This document shows positions 42,693 through 50,434 of a DNA stretch of 64,000 bases, piece after piece. The notes under the pieces are model-generated. The model had not been told where the DNA came from. It worked only from the letters and a program-made list of their open reading frames with translations, and searched no databases. The DNA is from an uncultured Spirochaetaceae bacterium. Lineage in GTDB: Bacteria > Spirochaetota > Spirochaetia > Sphaerochaetales > Sphaerochaetaceae. The position numbers and the translations under genes were made by a program. The stretch is from contig CALXLV010000030.1 in assembly GCA_944389295.1 (NCBI GenBank), positions 20,398-84,397 of the forward strand. Reading direction: 5' to 3'. The first letter of the stretch is position 1; every line of letters starts with the position of its first letter.

Positions 42693-43625
42693 CTATTTTT
42701 CATATTTTCTGTTTACCACGTAGATGCCGGCACAGACAAGAAGGAGTGCGAGGAGCTTGTTTAGCTGCAGTGCCTGATCAACCTCTCCGAGGAATATAGC
42801 GGAGAGAAGGACGCCGAAAAGAGGCGTAAGGAAGTTAAAGATCGTGACACGGCTTACAGGGTTGTATTTGAGAAGTATTCCCCAGACAGAGTATGCCACC
42901 GCGGAGATGAGCCCCATGTAGAGAAGGAGGATGTATGCCGAAATATTGTGAGGGAGCGATATTCTTCCTCCGAGCAGAAGCCCAACGATAATCATTACAA
43001 ATCCGCCAAGAATGAACTGATAGCCGCTGAGCATGACAACGCTGAATCTTTTTGAATATTTCTTTGAAAGTATTCCTGATACCGCTAGGCTTATCGCTGA
43101 AAGGAGCACAAAACCTTCTCCGTTGAGGGCGAAGTGGAATGATGCGCCGCCGGAGAAGGATACGTTCATTACGACAACTCCAAGAAGTCCCATAATGCAT
43201 CCGATGATCTTTGGCGTAGTGAGTTTTTCATATTTGAAGAGAAGGCTTGCGAGGATGATTGAGAAGAAACCTGATGTTCCGGAGATTATGGTTCCAGTCA
43301 CTCCCGTCGTATGAGCAAGTCCTACATAGAAGCAGAAATACTGGACCATGGTCTGTGCGAGGCTGAGCTTGAAGATTGAGGGGAAAGACCCCTTCTCCGG
43401 TTTTATGAAGGTTCCAGCCATCAGTGACTGGAAGAGAATCACAAGCATTCCTGCAAGGAAGAACCTTATTCCTGCGAAAAGAATTATCGAAACGGTATCT
43501 GATGATGCGATACCGAACATCTCATAGCCTATCTTGATGGAAGGCGTAGCGCTTCCCCAAAGAAAACAGCTGAGCATTGCAAGCAGGAATACGACGGGAA
43601 GCTGTGTGATTCTGTTCTTATCCAT
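42693..43625 (-). CDS. DMT-superfamily transporter (EamA domains)
   Basis: A 310-residue permease with ten hydrophobic segments in two EamA repeats (LSCFLWGSATPSIKIGYE begins the first; GEGFVLLSAISLAVSGILSKKYSK the second). The family exports amino acids or metabolites, but substrate is not predictable. AGAGG and CAGG precede the ATG. It lies next to a tRNA gene on the same strand. Confidence 0.87.
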   Translation of the reverse strand: MDKNRITQLPVVFLLAMLSCFLWGSATPSIKIGYEMFGIASSDTVSIILFAGIRFFLAGMLVILFQSLMAGTFIKPEKGSFPSIFKLSLAQTMVQYFCFYVGLAHTTGVTGTIISGTSGFFSIILASLLFKYEKLTTPKIIGCIMGLLGVVVMNVSFSGGASFHFALNGEGFVLLSAISLAVSGILSKKYSKRFSVVMLSGYQFILGGFVMIIVGLLLGGRISLPHNISAYILLLYMGLISAVAYSVWGILLKYNPVSRVTIFNFLTPLFGVLLSAIFLGEVDQALQLNKLLALLLVCAGIYVVNRKYEK

Positions 43626-43660
43626 CCTGAAAACCTCTCTGATGCCAAGGCAAAATAAAA

Positions 43661-43678
43661 AGCCGGTTAACCCGGCTG
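43661..43678 (-). terminator. tRNA-Val terminator
   Basis: AGCCGG and CCGGCT on the minus strand with a five-base loop, followed by TTTTATTTTG. Confidence 0.8.
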
Positions 43679-43683
43679 GCTTA

Positions 43684-43755
43684 TGGAGGATACAAGGATT
43701 GAACTTGTGACATCTTGCTTGTAAGGCAAGCGCTCTCCCGCTGAGCTAATCCTCC
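43684..43755 (-). tRNA. tRNA-Val (anticodon UAC)
   Basis: A 72-base cloverleaf on the minus strand: acceptor GGAGGAT/ATCCTCC, D-arm GCTC/GAGC, anticodon arm CTTGC-CTTACAA-GCAAG with anticodon TAC, and T-arm ACAAG-TTCAATC-CTTGT with discriminator A. CCA is not encoded. It has its own promoter and terminator. Confidence 0.95.
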
Positions 43756-43817
43756 GTACTGAGTAGGTCTGCGGATAAATCTTCCGTTCAGCAGATCTTT
43801 CCTGCCTACGGCCATCC

Positions 43818-43846
43818 TTTATAAACATTTTCTGAGATTTTGTAAA
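43818..43846 (-). promoter_or_regulatory. tRNA-Val promoter
   Basis: On the minus strand TTTACA (43841-43846) and TATAAA (43818-43823) are 17 bases apart, about 65 bases before the tRNA. Confidence 0.6.
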
Positions 43847-44042
43847 GTTGTTAAATTTAAATTCCGATAAAACTGCAGATGAATTACCGTGCACTTCGCC
43901 TTTTTCTGCGGATATTTCACGTCTTTTATTGGCAGAATTATCATGATGCGGCAGTCAATATCACCGCCGATAATCCTTCAGCAAAGTATTACTGCGATAA
44001 ACTGCCGACTGTTATATGCTAGGCAGTCATTATAGAAAGTTA

Positions 44043-45152
44043 TTATCTGTTTATTGCAAGAGCAAGCAGTGAAAGCATCACAAGGAAAGCTGCGTTCATC
44101 AGCAGGAAGAAAGCGATGTATCTCGCTTTGCGTCCTTCTTTCCTCCTGAAATAGAACTTGAGGGAGATGAGGGAGGCAAGGGATGCTATCGGCGTTCCAA
44201 GTCCTCCTATGTCAGTTCCTATAAGAACTCCTTCAAAGCTCTCGGAGAACGGAGAGAGAAGTATCGCCGCGGGAACGTTGCTTATTATCTGTGAAATCAG
44301 CGCGGAGACGGCTGCTGGGTGTTCTCTCATGGGCTCTGTCAGAAGAGCTCTTATTCCCTCGATGCTCCCGACGTTGGCGCTGAATATGAAGAAGGCTACG
44401 AAAGTCAGCAGAAGAATGTAGTCGATCTTCCTGAGAATATTCCTGTCATGGACGATAAGGAATGCAAGCTCGGCCGCAAAGAGAAGTTTCCAGCTTATGA
44501 CATGGAATACGGAGAGCATCGCGGCAAGGAGGAAGAGAAGGTAAATCACAGTCCTGGACTTCTCCATCTTCCTTATCTCCCGCCCGTCGTCGTTTATAGC
44601 AGCAGATGATGGAATCAGGAATTTCACGGAGAGCGCAAGAAGAATTGCCGAGAGCGCGGAGTATGGCAGAATCGTGCGGAAGAACGGCCATGCCTCAACT
44701 GAGAAGAACGAGCAGATGTAGAGATTCTGCGGATTGCCGACAGGCGTTGTCATGGAACCGAGGTTCGCCGCTATCGTCTCAATGACTACAAGGTGTATCA
44801 TAACATCCTCTCCGATGCCCTCCCTGTCGAGAAGCATCATCGTGAACGGTACGAACATCAGCAGCGAGACATCGTTCGTGAAGAGCATGGAAGAGAGGAA
44901 TACTATCGCGGCAAGGAGGAATGAGAGCCTTCCGAGGCTTCTGCTTTCCTTCATCATGAATCCTGCAGCGGAGTCGAAGAAACCCGATGCTTTCAGACCT
45001 TCTGAGACGCCCATCAGCGAGAAAAGCAGCGCAAGAGTGCGGAAATCAATGGCATCCACCCACTCGGCGGAGGGCGGATTGAAGAATGCGGAGAGAACTG
45101 CCGCCAGCGCAGCTATGACGAATACCGACTCTTTCCTGATGAAATCTCTCAT
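44043..45152 (-). CDS. SLC13/ArsB-type ion permease
   Basis: A 369-residue integral membrane protein of the IT superfamily (ArsB/NhaD/DASS). About ten hydrophobic segments are visible, with the family phrases FTNDVSLLMFVPF near residue 92 and SMTTPVGNPQNLYI near 134 (the NP-Q ion-coordinating loop), repeated in degenerate form as ISNVPAAILLSPFSE in the second half. Substrates in the family include Na+, citrate, dicarboxylates or arsenite and cannot be assigned here. TATCAT lies 11 bases before the ATG, implying a leader of only a few bases. Confidence 0.85.
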   Translation of the reverse strand: MRDFIRKESVFVIAALAAVLSAFFNPPSAEWVDAIDFRTLALLFSLMGVSEGLKASGFFDSAAGFMMKESRSLGRLSFLLAAIVFLSSMLFTNDVSLLMFVPFTMMLLDREGIGEDVMIHLVVIETIAANLGSMTTPVGNPQNLYICSFFSVEAWPFFRTILPYSALSAILLALSVKFLIPSSAAINDDGREIRKMEKSRTVIYLLFLLAAMLSVFHVISWKLLFAAELAFLIVHDRNILRKIDYILLLTFVAFFIFSANVGSIEGIRALLTEPMREHPAAVSALISQIISNVPAAILLSPFSESFEGVLIGTDIGGLGTPIASLASLISLKFYFRRKEGRKARYIAFFLLMNAAFLVMLSLLALAINR

Positions 45153-45239
45153 AAGCGCGTGTGATGATAACGCTCCTTACGCCGGTGTTCAACACTCATG
45201 CATGGCTTTTATTTCCTTCTTCTGCTAATCTTTCCTAAG

Positions 45240-46079
45240 ATGAATACAGATACGTTCATAGCCGCTTTCTTCATTTACTCAATCCTCGGCTATCTCTGCG
45301 AGGTGGCGTACTGCTCGATACCGCAGCATCGCTTCGTGAACAGGGGATTTCTTTACGGCCCCTATCTGCCGATATACGGCTTCGGAGCGGCTATAGTGGC
45401 TGTCATCATCTCTCCTCTGAGGCCGTATCCTCCGGCAGTATTCCTTCTCTCGATGATAATGACCTCATGCCTTGAGTACTTCTCATCGTGGCTTCTTGAG
45501 CGTCTCTTCTCCGTGAAGCTCTGGGATTACTCGAAGCACAGAGTGAACATAAACGGCAGGGTATGCCTTCTGAACTCGACGCTCTTCGGTATTCTGGGCC
45601 TTGTGCTTGAATACCTTATCGATCCTCCTGTGATGAAACTTCTCTCCGCGGTGCCTGCTGCTGTGATGCACTACGCCGCCGTAGTGATCGTCGCTGTGAT
45701 GTCTGCTGACACGGCTCTCTCCGTGATGAAGATGAGGGCGTTCAGAGAAGGCCTGAGACGCATCCATGAGGCGGAAGAGGATATCGGCAGGAGAGTGCGC
45801 GCGCTGCAGGGTGAGGGCAAGGCCGAGCTTGCGGCTGAGCTGAGGGAAAGACTTTCCGCATCCGCGGAGCGCTACAGGGAGGATTTCAGGAAGAAGGCAT
45901 CCAGAATCCTGCTTGCCAACCCGACGCTCACAGCCCGCGGAAGCGATATTGCGAAAGAGCTTGATCTCCTCTCAGTCTGGGTGAAGGAGAGAAGGAGCCT
46001 TAAAGCAAGGCAGAAAGATGAGCTGAAAGAACTCGACAGAAAGCATCTTGAGGCTGTGAGGGAGGCCAGGAAGAAATGA
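45240..46079 (+). CDS. CmpB-like putative ABC-transporter type IV membrane protein
   Basis: A 279-residue protein starting MNTDTFIAAFFIYSILGYL. The N-terminal half has four or five membrane helices with the PF06541 signature (FVNRGFLYGPYLPIYGFGA and MTSCLEYFSSWLLERLFSVKLWDYS). The C-terminal half (about 175-279) is a long charged coiled coil rich in Arg, Glu and Lys. TAATCT with extended TG ends eight bases before the ATG and there is no Shine-Dalgarno, so the start is set by the leaderless pattern. It overlaps yggS by four bases. Function of the family is unknown. Confidence 0.8.
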   Translation: MNTDTFIAAFFIYSILGYLCEVAYCSIPQHRFVNRGFLYGPYLPIYGFGAAIVAVIISPLRPYPPAVFLLSMIMTSCLEYFSSWLLERLFSVKLWDYSKHRVNINGRVCLLNSTLFGILGLVLEYLIDPPVMKLLSAVPAAVMHYAAVVIVAVMSADTALSVMKMRAFREGLRRIHEAEEDIGRRVRALQGEGKAELAAELRERLSASAERYREDFRKKASRILLANPTLTARGSDIAKELDLLSVWVKERRSLKARQKDELKELDRKHLEAVREARKK

Positions 46080-46747
46080 CTGATTTCAGCGGTGTCGAAA
46101 AAGATATAAGAGCAGTCTCCTCCGATGCGGTGCTGGTGGCCGTATCGAAGTTCCATCCCTACGATGCAGTGATGGAAGCATACAGGCAGGGAGCGAGGAT
46201 ATTCGGAGAGAACAGAGTGCAGGAGATGAGGGAGAAATTCCCTCCCAAAGATGAACGGCCTGAGGGAATGAAGGTCTACCTCATCGGTCAGCTCCAGCGC
46301 AACAAGGTCAGGAAGGCTGTAGAGTGGGTCGACAGGATAGAAAGTGTCGACAGCGTCGCACTGATAGATAAGATAGAGGCAGAATGTGCTCTCGCATCCT
46401 CTGAAATGGATATCCTTCTTGAGTTCAACAGCTCAGGAGAGGAGCAGAAGTCAGGATTTTCCGGAGAGGATGAGCTCCTTGCAGCCGCTGCATATGCCTC
46501 TGAGAAGTGTCCGCATCTCCATCTTCTCGGCATCATGACTGTCGGGCCTCTGGGCAATGATGAGGAGAAGAACAGGAGAGCGTTTATGAAAACGGCAGAG
46601 GTTTTCAATAAGCTCCGCGGCATTGTGCCTTCTGCCTCCGTTCTCTCTATGGGAATGTCCGGGGACTGGCGGACAGCGCTGGAGTGCGGCTCGACAGAGG
46701 TGAGAATCGGTACAGCGATCTTCGGAGAGAGGAAGAGCGCGAAGTGA
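46076..46747 (+). CDS. yggS: PLP-binding homeostasis protein YggS/PROSC
   Basis: A 223-residue single-domain TIM barrel binding pyridoxal 5'-phosphate and regulating cellular B6 and amino-acid pools. The PLP lysine lies in AVSKFHPYDAVMEAYRQG (near residue 23); FGENRVQEMREKF, HLIGQLQRNK-like YLIGQLQRNKVRK and LSMGMSGDWRTALECGSTEVRIGTAIFG are diagnostic. It follows the CmpB-like gene with four shared bases and overlaps the next gene by GTGA. Confidence 0.93.
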   Translation: MTDFSGVEKDIRAVSSDAVLVAVSKFHPYDAVMEAYRQGARIFGENRVQEMREKFPPKDERPEGMKVYLIGQLQRNKVRKAVEWVDRIESVDSVALIDKIEAECALASSEMDILLEFNSSGEEQKSGFSGEDELLAAAAYASEKCPHLHLLGIMTVGPLGNDEEKNRRAFMKTAEVFNKLRGIVPSASVLSMGMSGDWRTALECGSTEVRIGTAIFGERKSAK

Positions 46748-47073
46748 AGAGAGTCACGGCAGTCATCCTCATTCTCCTGACGCTTTTCTCTCCTCTGGCA
46801 GCTGATCCTATAGAGTATGAGTACGAGCCGTATGAGAAGGAAGAGTTCCCGATTTGGACTCATGAGCTTAGGAGAGCGGAGTCGATCTTCTTCGGTTCCC
46901 TTGTCATAACATTCCCTGTCGCAATGGGAATCTATGCCCTTGCAGAGAATCTGGGGATGCCGACGCCGTCGGAGGATTATCAGAAAGTGCTCCAGCAGGC
47001 GCTCATTGCGGGCGGACTTTCCCTGATAATAGCCGGCACCGACTGGATAATAGGCAAGGTCAGCAGTGATTAG
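46744..47073 (+). CDS. small membrane protein with signal peptide, hypothetical
   Basis: A 109-residue protein starting with GTG at 46744 inside the yggS stop (GTGA). A signal peptide or membrane anchor covers residues 1-20 (KRVTAVILILLTLFSPLAA), an acidic stretch follows (EYEYEPYEKEEFPIW), then two hydrophobic helices (about 48-68 and 85-102). No family recognised. It overlaps the rluD-like gene by eight bases, so it belongs to the yggS-rluD transcript. Confidence 0.7.
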   Translation: MKRVTAVILILLTLFSPLAADPIEYEYEPYEKEEFPIWTHELRRAESIFFGSLVITFPVAMGIYALAENLGMPTPSEDYQKVLQQALIAGGLSLIIAGTDWIIGKVSSD

Positions 47074-47977
47074 GCATCACACTCTCGATCATATCGTCTC
47101 ATCTGAAGGACGTGCTGACGGCGTAATCTCCGCGGAAGCCGGCATACAGCGCTCCCTTTTCTCCTCGCCGTCGATGCAGCTTCTGATAAACGGAAAGCAG
47201 GCGAGGAAGAGCGCGAAGGTGAAGAGCGGAGACTGTGTTCACCTCGAGTACGATGAGGAGGTTTTTGAAGGTCTTGAGCCGGAAGACATTCCTCTCTCCG
47301 TGATCTACGAGGACGATGATATTCTTGTGATAGACAAGCCGCAGGGCCTTGCGGTACATCCGGGAGCAGGACTTTTCAGCGGTACTCTCGTCAACGCGCT
47401 CCTCTACCGCTACGGCAGTGATTTCATGTCATCCGATGCGGAGAGGCCCGGGATTGTGCATCGTCTGGACAAGGATACTTCGGGAGTAATGGTTGTCGCA
47501 CGCACGCTAGAGAGCCTCTCATCCCTGCAGGCACAGTTCGCCTCACACGAGAGTGTGGAGAAGCACTACAGCGCGATAGCACGCGGCCTTCTTCCTCCCC
47601 ACGGAATTATAGAGAGCAATATAGAGCGTGATCCTGGAGACAGGACGAAGTTCCGGGCTACAGAGATCGCGGACAGGGGAAAATACGCAAAGACTGAGTA
47701 CACGCTCGTTGAGAGAATGGGGCGGTACTCGCTTCTCGATGTGCGCATCTATACAGGAAGGACGCATCAGATCAGAGTGCATCTGCGTTCTGCCGGTCAC
47801 CCGATTCTCGGCGATCCGATCTACGGACAGCGTGATGCGGCATTTCCAGATGCGACGCTGATGCTGCATGCATCAAGACTTTCATTCATTCATCCCCGCA
47901 CGGGAGAGAGGATGGAGTTCAGCGCTCCGCTTCCTGACCGCTTCAGGAAAGCACGCGGTAAGCTCTGCCGAGAGTGA
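47066..47977 (+). CDS. rluD: RluD-type 23S rRNA pseudouridine synthase
   Basis: A 303-residue enzyme with an N-terminal S4 RNA-binding domain (about 15-75) and the pseudouridine synthase core. The catalytic Asp is in GIVHRLDKDTSGVMVVA (near residue 135), and GRTHQIRVHLRSAGHPILGDPIYG follows. The family modifies U1911/1915/1917 or nearby positions in 23S rRNA or tRNA; RluD is the best guess but RluC/RluA are similar. The start GTG at 47066 overlaps the preceding gene. Confidence 0.88.
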   Translation: MIRHHTLDHIVSSEGRADGVISAEAGIQRSLFSSPSMQLLINGKQARKSAKVKSGDCVHLEYDEEVFEGLEPEDIPLSVIYEDDDILVIDKPQGLAVHPGAGLFSGTLVNALLYRYGSDFMSSDAERPGIVHRLDKDTSGVMVVARTLESLSSLQAQFASHESVEKHYSAIARGLLPPHGIIESNIERDPGDRTKFRATEIADRGKYAKTEYTLVERMGRYSLLDVRIYTGRTHQIRVHLRSAGHPILGDPIYGQRDAAFPDATLMLHASRLSFIHPRTGERMEFSAPLPDRFRKARGKLCRE

Positions 47978-48545
47978 GCGACTCCGCTTCCAGAAGATCC
48001 TGATTGAGCATCTTCTCCGTCCTCAGCTTTGAGAGCGGGCCGTGGCCGGGGTAGATGAGAGTATTGTCATCCATGTGCATGATCTTCTCCTCTAGGGATT
48101 TTATCAGGAGTTCCTTTTCCACATGGCTTCCTGTCGATGCTATCGATCCTGAGGAGAGCGTGTCTCCTGTGAAGAGCGCGCTTCCCACCGCATAGACGAG
48201 TGAATCCATCGAGTGTCCCGGCACATGGTATGCCGTAATATCCAGCGCTCCGATGCGCTTTGTCTCTCCATCCTTGAACTGCACTGTTTCTATTCCGTTT
48301 ATGGATGGAACGAAGGCATAAACTGTCGGATTGTATATCTTCATCAGAATGCCGAGTCCAGCTATATGAGCCTGGTGGCTGTGGGTTGCAAGGACAGAGG
48401 TGAGCGTTGTGCACTCCTTTTCAAGTATCTGCAGCATCTCCCTGTCCACATTCGCGGGATCGATTATGATTCCGTTCCTCGCGCTGTCTGAGATAATGTA
48501 CACATTTGAAAGCCCTTCGGCGGAGAAGTGGGGGAATATCCTCAT
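47943..48545 (-). CDS. metallo-beta-lactamase-fold hydrolase with altered metal site
   Basis: A 200-residue protein with the glyoxalase II-like MBL fold. Usual markers are present: HVPGHSMDSLVY, LFTGDTLSSGSIA and YPGHGPLSKL give the later His, Asp and His ligands. The HxHxDH motif, however, reads HSHQAH (residues 55-60), so the Asp that binds the second metal is Ala59. The protein may carry a single metal ion or have lost hydrolase activity. It overlaps the convergent rluD-like gene by 35 bases at its 3' end and the pentapeptide gene by four bases at its start. Confidence 0.82.
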   Translation of the reverse strand: MRIFPHFSAEGLSNVYIISDSARNGIIIDPANVDREMLQILEKECTTLTSVLATHSHQAHIAGLGILMKIYNPTVYAFVPSINGIETVQFKDGETKRIGALDITAYHVPGHSMDSLVYAVGSALFTGDTLSSGSIASTGSHVEKELLIKSLEEKIMHMDDNTLIYPGHGPLSKLRTEKMLNQDLLEAESLTLGRAYRVLS

Positions 48546-49144
48546 ACGCCGGCCTCCTCGTTACGGAAGAATGCCTCCTCGGGATTTGAATAGCGGAACG
48601 ATACGTTCTTCGTTATGCATGAGCGGAAGCTGGTGCGCTTGAGGTTGCAGTCCTCCAGCGATACGTTCGAGAGCTTTGAGAGTGAGAAATTGGAGAAGTA
48701 GAAGTCATTGGAAGAGAAATCGGAACTCTCCGCATCGATTCCCATGAAGTTAGAGTGTATCACAGTCGAGTCATTTATCCTCGTACCAATGAATCTCGAT
48801 CCTGAGAAAACAGCGTAGCGTATGTAGTCGCCGCGGAATATGCAGTTGCGGAAGAGGGAGAAGTCGAAGAATACGGACTGCATCGAGACATCCTCGAAAA
48901 TGCATCCGTCAAAGACGCAGAAAGAGAAGTTGGAGCCCATGATCCTCATTCCCTTCTTTATCGTGAGATTCCTGAAATCTGCGGCGGCAATGTAGATATC
49001 CCTGTACTCGTTCTCCTCCGTGAGTTTTCTCTCGACATAGCTGTGTATCCGCTCCTTGTTTTCGGAGTGATGGTAGCAGTAGTCGGTGCCTACGAAGGAA
49101 TATGCCGGGCAGCCCGGTTTCCTGCATTTCCTCAGTGAGAACAT
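48542..49144 (-). CDS. pentapeptide-like repeat protein with N-terminal zinc knuckle
   Basis: A 200-residue protein from the ATG at 49144. The first 30 residues (MFSLRKCRKPGCPAYSFVG then DYCYHH) form a Cys/His cluster likely to bind zinc. From about residue 65 to the end, repeats of five residues with central Phe/Leu (NFSFCVFDGCIFEDVSMQS, then FSLFRNCIFRGDYI and others) make a right-handed beta-helix. Such helices mimic nucleic acid or scaffold membranes, but the role here is unknown. A consensus TTGACA lies 17 bases upstream of a GAGCAT hexamer that ends six bases before the ATG, so the start is taken there and not at an upstream in-frame codon. Confidence 0.72.
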   Translation of the reverse strand: MFSLRKCRKPGCPAYSFVGTDYCYHHSENKERIHSYVERKLTEENEYRDIYIAAADFRNLTIKKGMRIMGSNFSFCVFDGCIFEDVSMQSVFFDFSLFRNCIFRGDYIRYAVFSGSRFIGTRINDSTVIHSNFMGIDAESSDFSSNDFYFSNFSLSKLSNVSLEDCNLKRTSFRSCITKNVSFRYSNPEEAFFRNEEAGV

Positions 49145-49510
49145 ATTACGATGCTCGGCTATGGACGGCGCGTTGTCAATGAGAAAGAGAGTTCCGGAGA
49201 GCAGATATCGGCAGAGCGATACAGATAATGTATCGGAGGCCATTGGAAGTGATAAGATCGGAAAGCGCAGTTTAATTTAATCTGTATTCTTATTCTGCAG
49301 TTTCAGTATCTGTATTAACTGGAACAGCGGAATAACCATAGCATATATCCGGTAGACCATATTTGAAGCAATGAATTTCAATTAGGTTCATCAGTATTAA
49401 TATTGAATAATCATATATTAATCGTATCATAATTGTATATATTAAATATCTGAGATGTATGACTTAGCAATCAGTTGGAAGTGGATACGAAATAGATTAT
49501 CATTCATATC
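49145..49510. other. AT-rich divergent intergenic region
   Basis: Holds the promoters of the pentapeptide gene (TTGACA at 49174-49179, minus strand) and of rsgA. The middle, about 49330-49460, is strongly AT-rich without repeat or gene. Confidence 0.5.
49475..49503 (+). promoter_or_regulatory. leaderless promoter of rsgA
   Basis: TTGGAA (49475-49480), 17 bases, TATCAT (49498-49503), then seven bases to ATG at 49511 with no Shine-Dalgarno. Confidence 0.65.
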
Positions 49511-50434
49511 ATGCGCTTCCAGATACGCCGTGCAATAAACAATATTTTCCTCGCATATTCTCTCGATGACGGGCGGATATACACAGCACGCATCAAGGGC
49601 AAGGTGATGAGAAAGGATGAGGAGGAATACAGTCCTGCAGCTGTCGGTGATGTGGCTGTTGGGGAGCCTTATTCTCAGGACGAGGCGCTTATAACCGCAG
49701 TTGAGGAGAGGAGGAGTTACTTCCGGCGCTGGAACATGAAGAAGGAGATGAACCAGACAATAGCCGCCAATCAGGATATCACGGCGATTGTTCTCTCTCC
49801 GTCATCGCCGCCGTTCCGTCCGCGTTTCCTTGACCGTGCTATAGCATCATCGTCGGGCGCTGAGATCCTTGTGGTGATGAACAAGGCGGATGAGGCAGGA
49901 GAGGATGTACGTGAGGCTATGTCTCTCTATTCGTCAATCGGGTTTCATGTGATCTTTGTCTCCTCAGTGACAGGGGAGGGGATTGATGATCTCTCCGCCT
50001 TCCTCCGCGGCAGGACAACGGCGTTTGTCGGGCAGAGCGGAGTGGGGAAATCCACGCTGATAAACACTCTTCTCGGTTCTGAGCAGAGAACGGGGAGCAT
50101 CTCGGAGAAGTACAACAGGGGACGCCATACGACGAACCATGCTCTGTATATAGAGAAAGACGGAATCGCGGTGATCGACACTCCTGGAGTGAGGGAGATA
50201 GAGGTGCCGCTCGAGGAGGAGAGCCTCGTCAGCGCGGCCTTCCCAGAGTTCAGGGATGCCGGATGCGGATACTCCGGCTGCCTCCATCACGGGGAGGATG
50301 GATGCGCCATTCCATCCCTTGTAGAAGAGGGAAAGATCAGCGGGGAGAGGTATGTCAGCTACCTGAGGATTCTCGATTCGATAGAATCAAGGCGGCCCAT
50401 ATATCAGAGGAAGAGGAAAAATGCATATAAGTGA
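49511..50434 (+). CDS. rsgA: ribosome small-subunit-dependent GTPase RsgA
   Basis: A 307-residue circularly permuted GTPase in late 30S assembly. An OB-fold domain (about 1-75) precedes the G domain, in which G4 (VVMNKADE, near 125) comes before the P-loop GQSGVGKSTLI (near 175) and G3 (IDTPGVRE). The C-terminal zinc knuckle is DAGCGYSGCLHHGEDGCAI. The order of motifs is diagnostic. It overlaps mutS2 by 14 bases. Confidence 0.95.
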   Translation: MRFQIRRAINNIFLAYSLDDGRIYTARIKGKVMRKDEEEYSPAAVGDVAVGEPYSQDEALITAVEERRSYFRRWNMKKEMNQTIAANQDITAIVLSPSSPPFRPRFLDRAIASSSGAEILVVMNKADEAGEDVREAMSLYSSIGFHVIFVSSVTGEGIDDLSAFLRGRTTAFVGQSGVGKSTLINTLLGSEQRTGSISEKYNRGRHTTNHALYIEKDGIAVIDTPGVREIEVPLEEESLVSAAFPEFRDAGCGYSGCLHHGEDGCAIPSLVEEGKISGERYVSYLRILDSIESRRPIYQRKRKNAYK

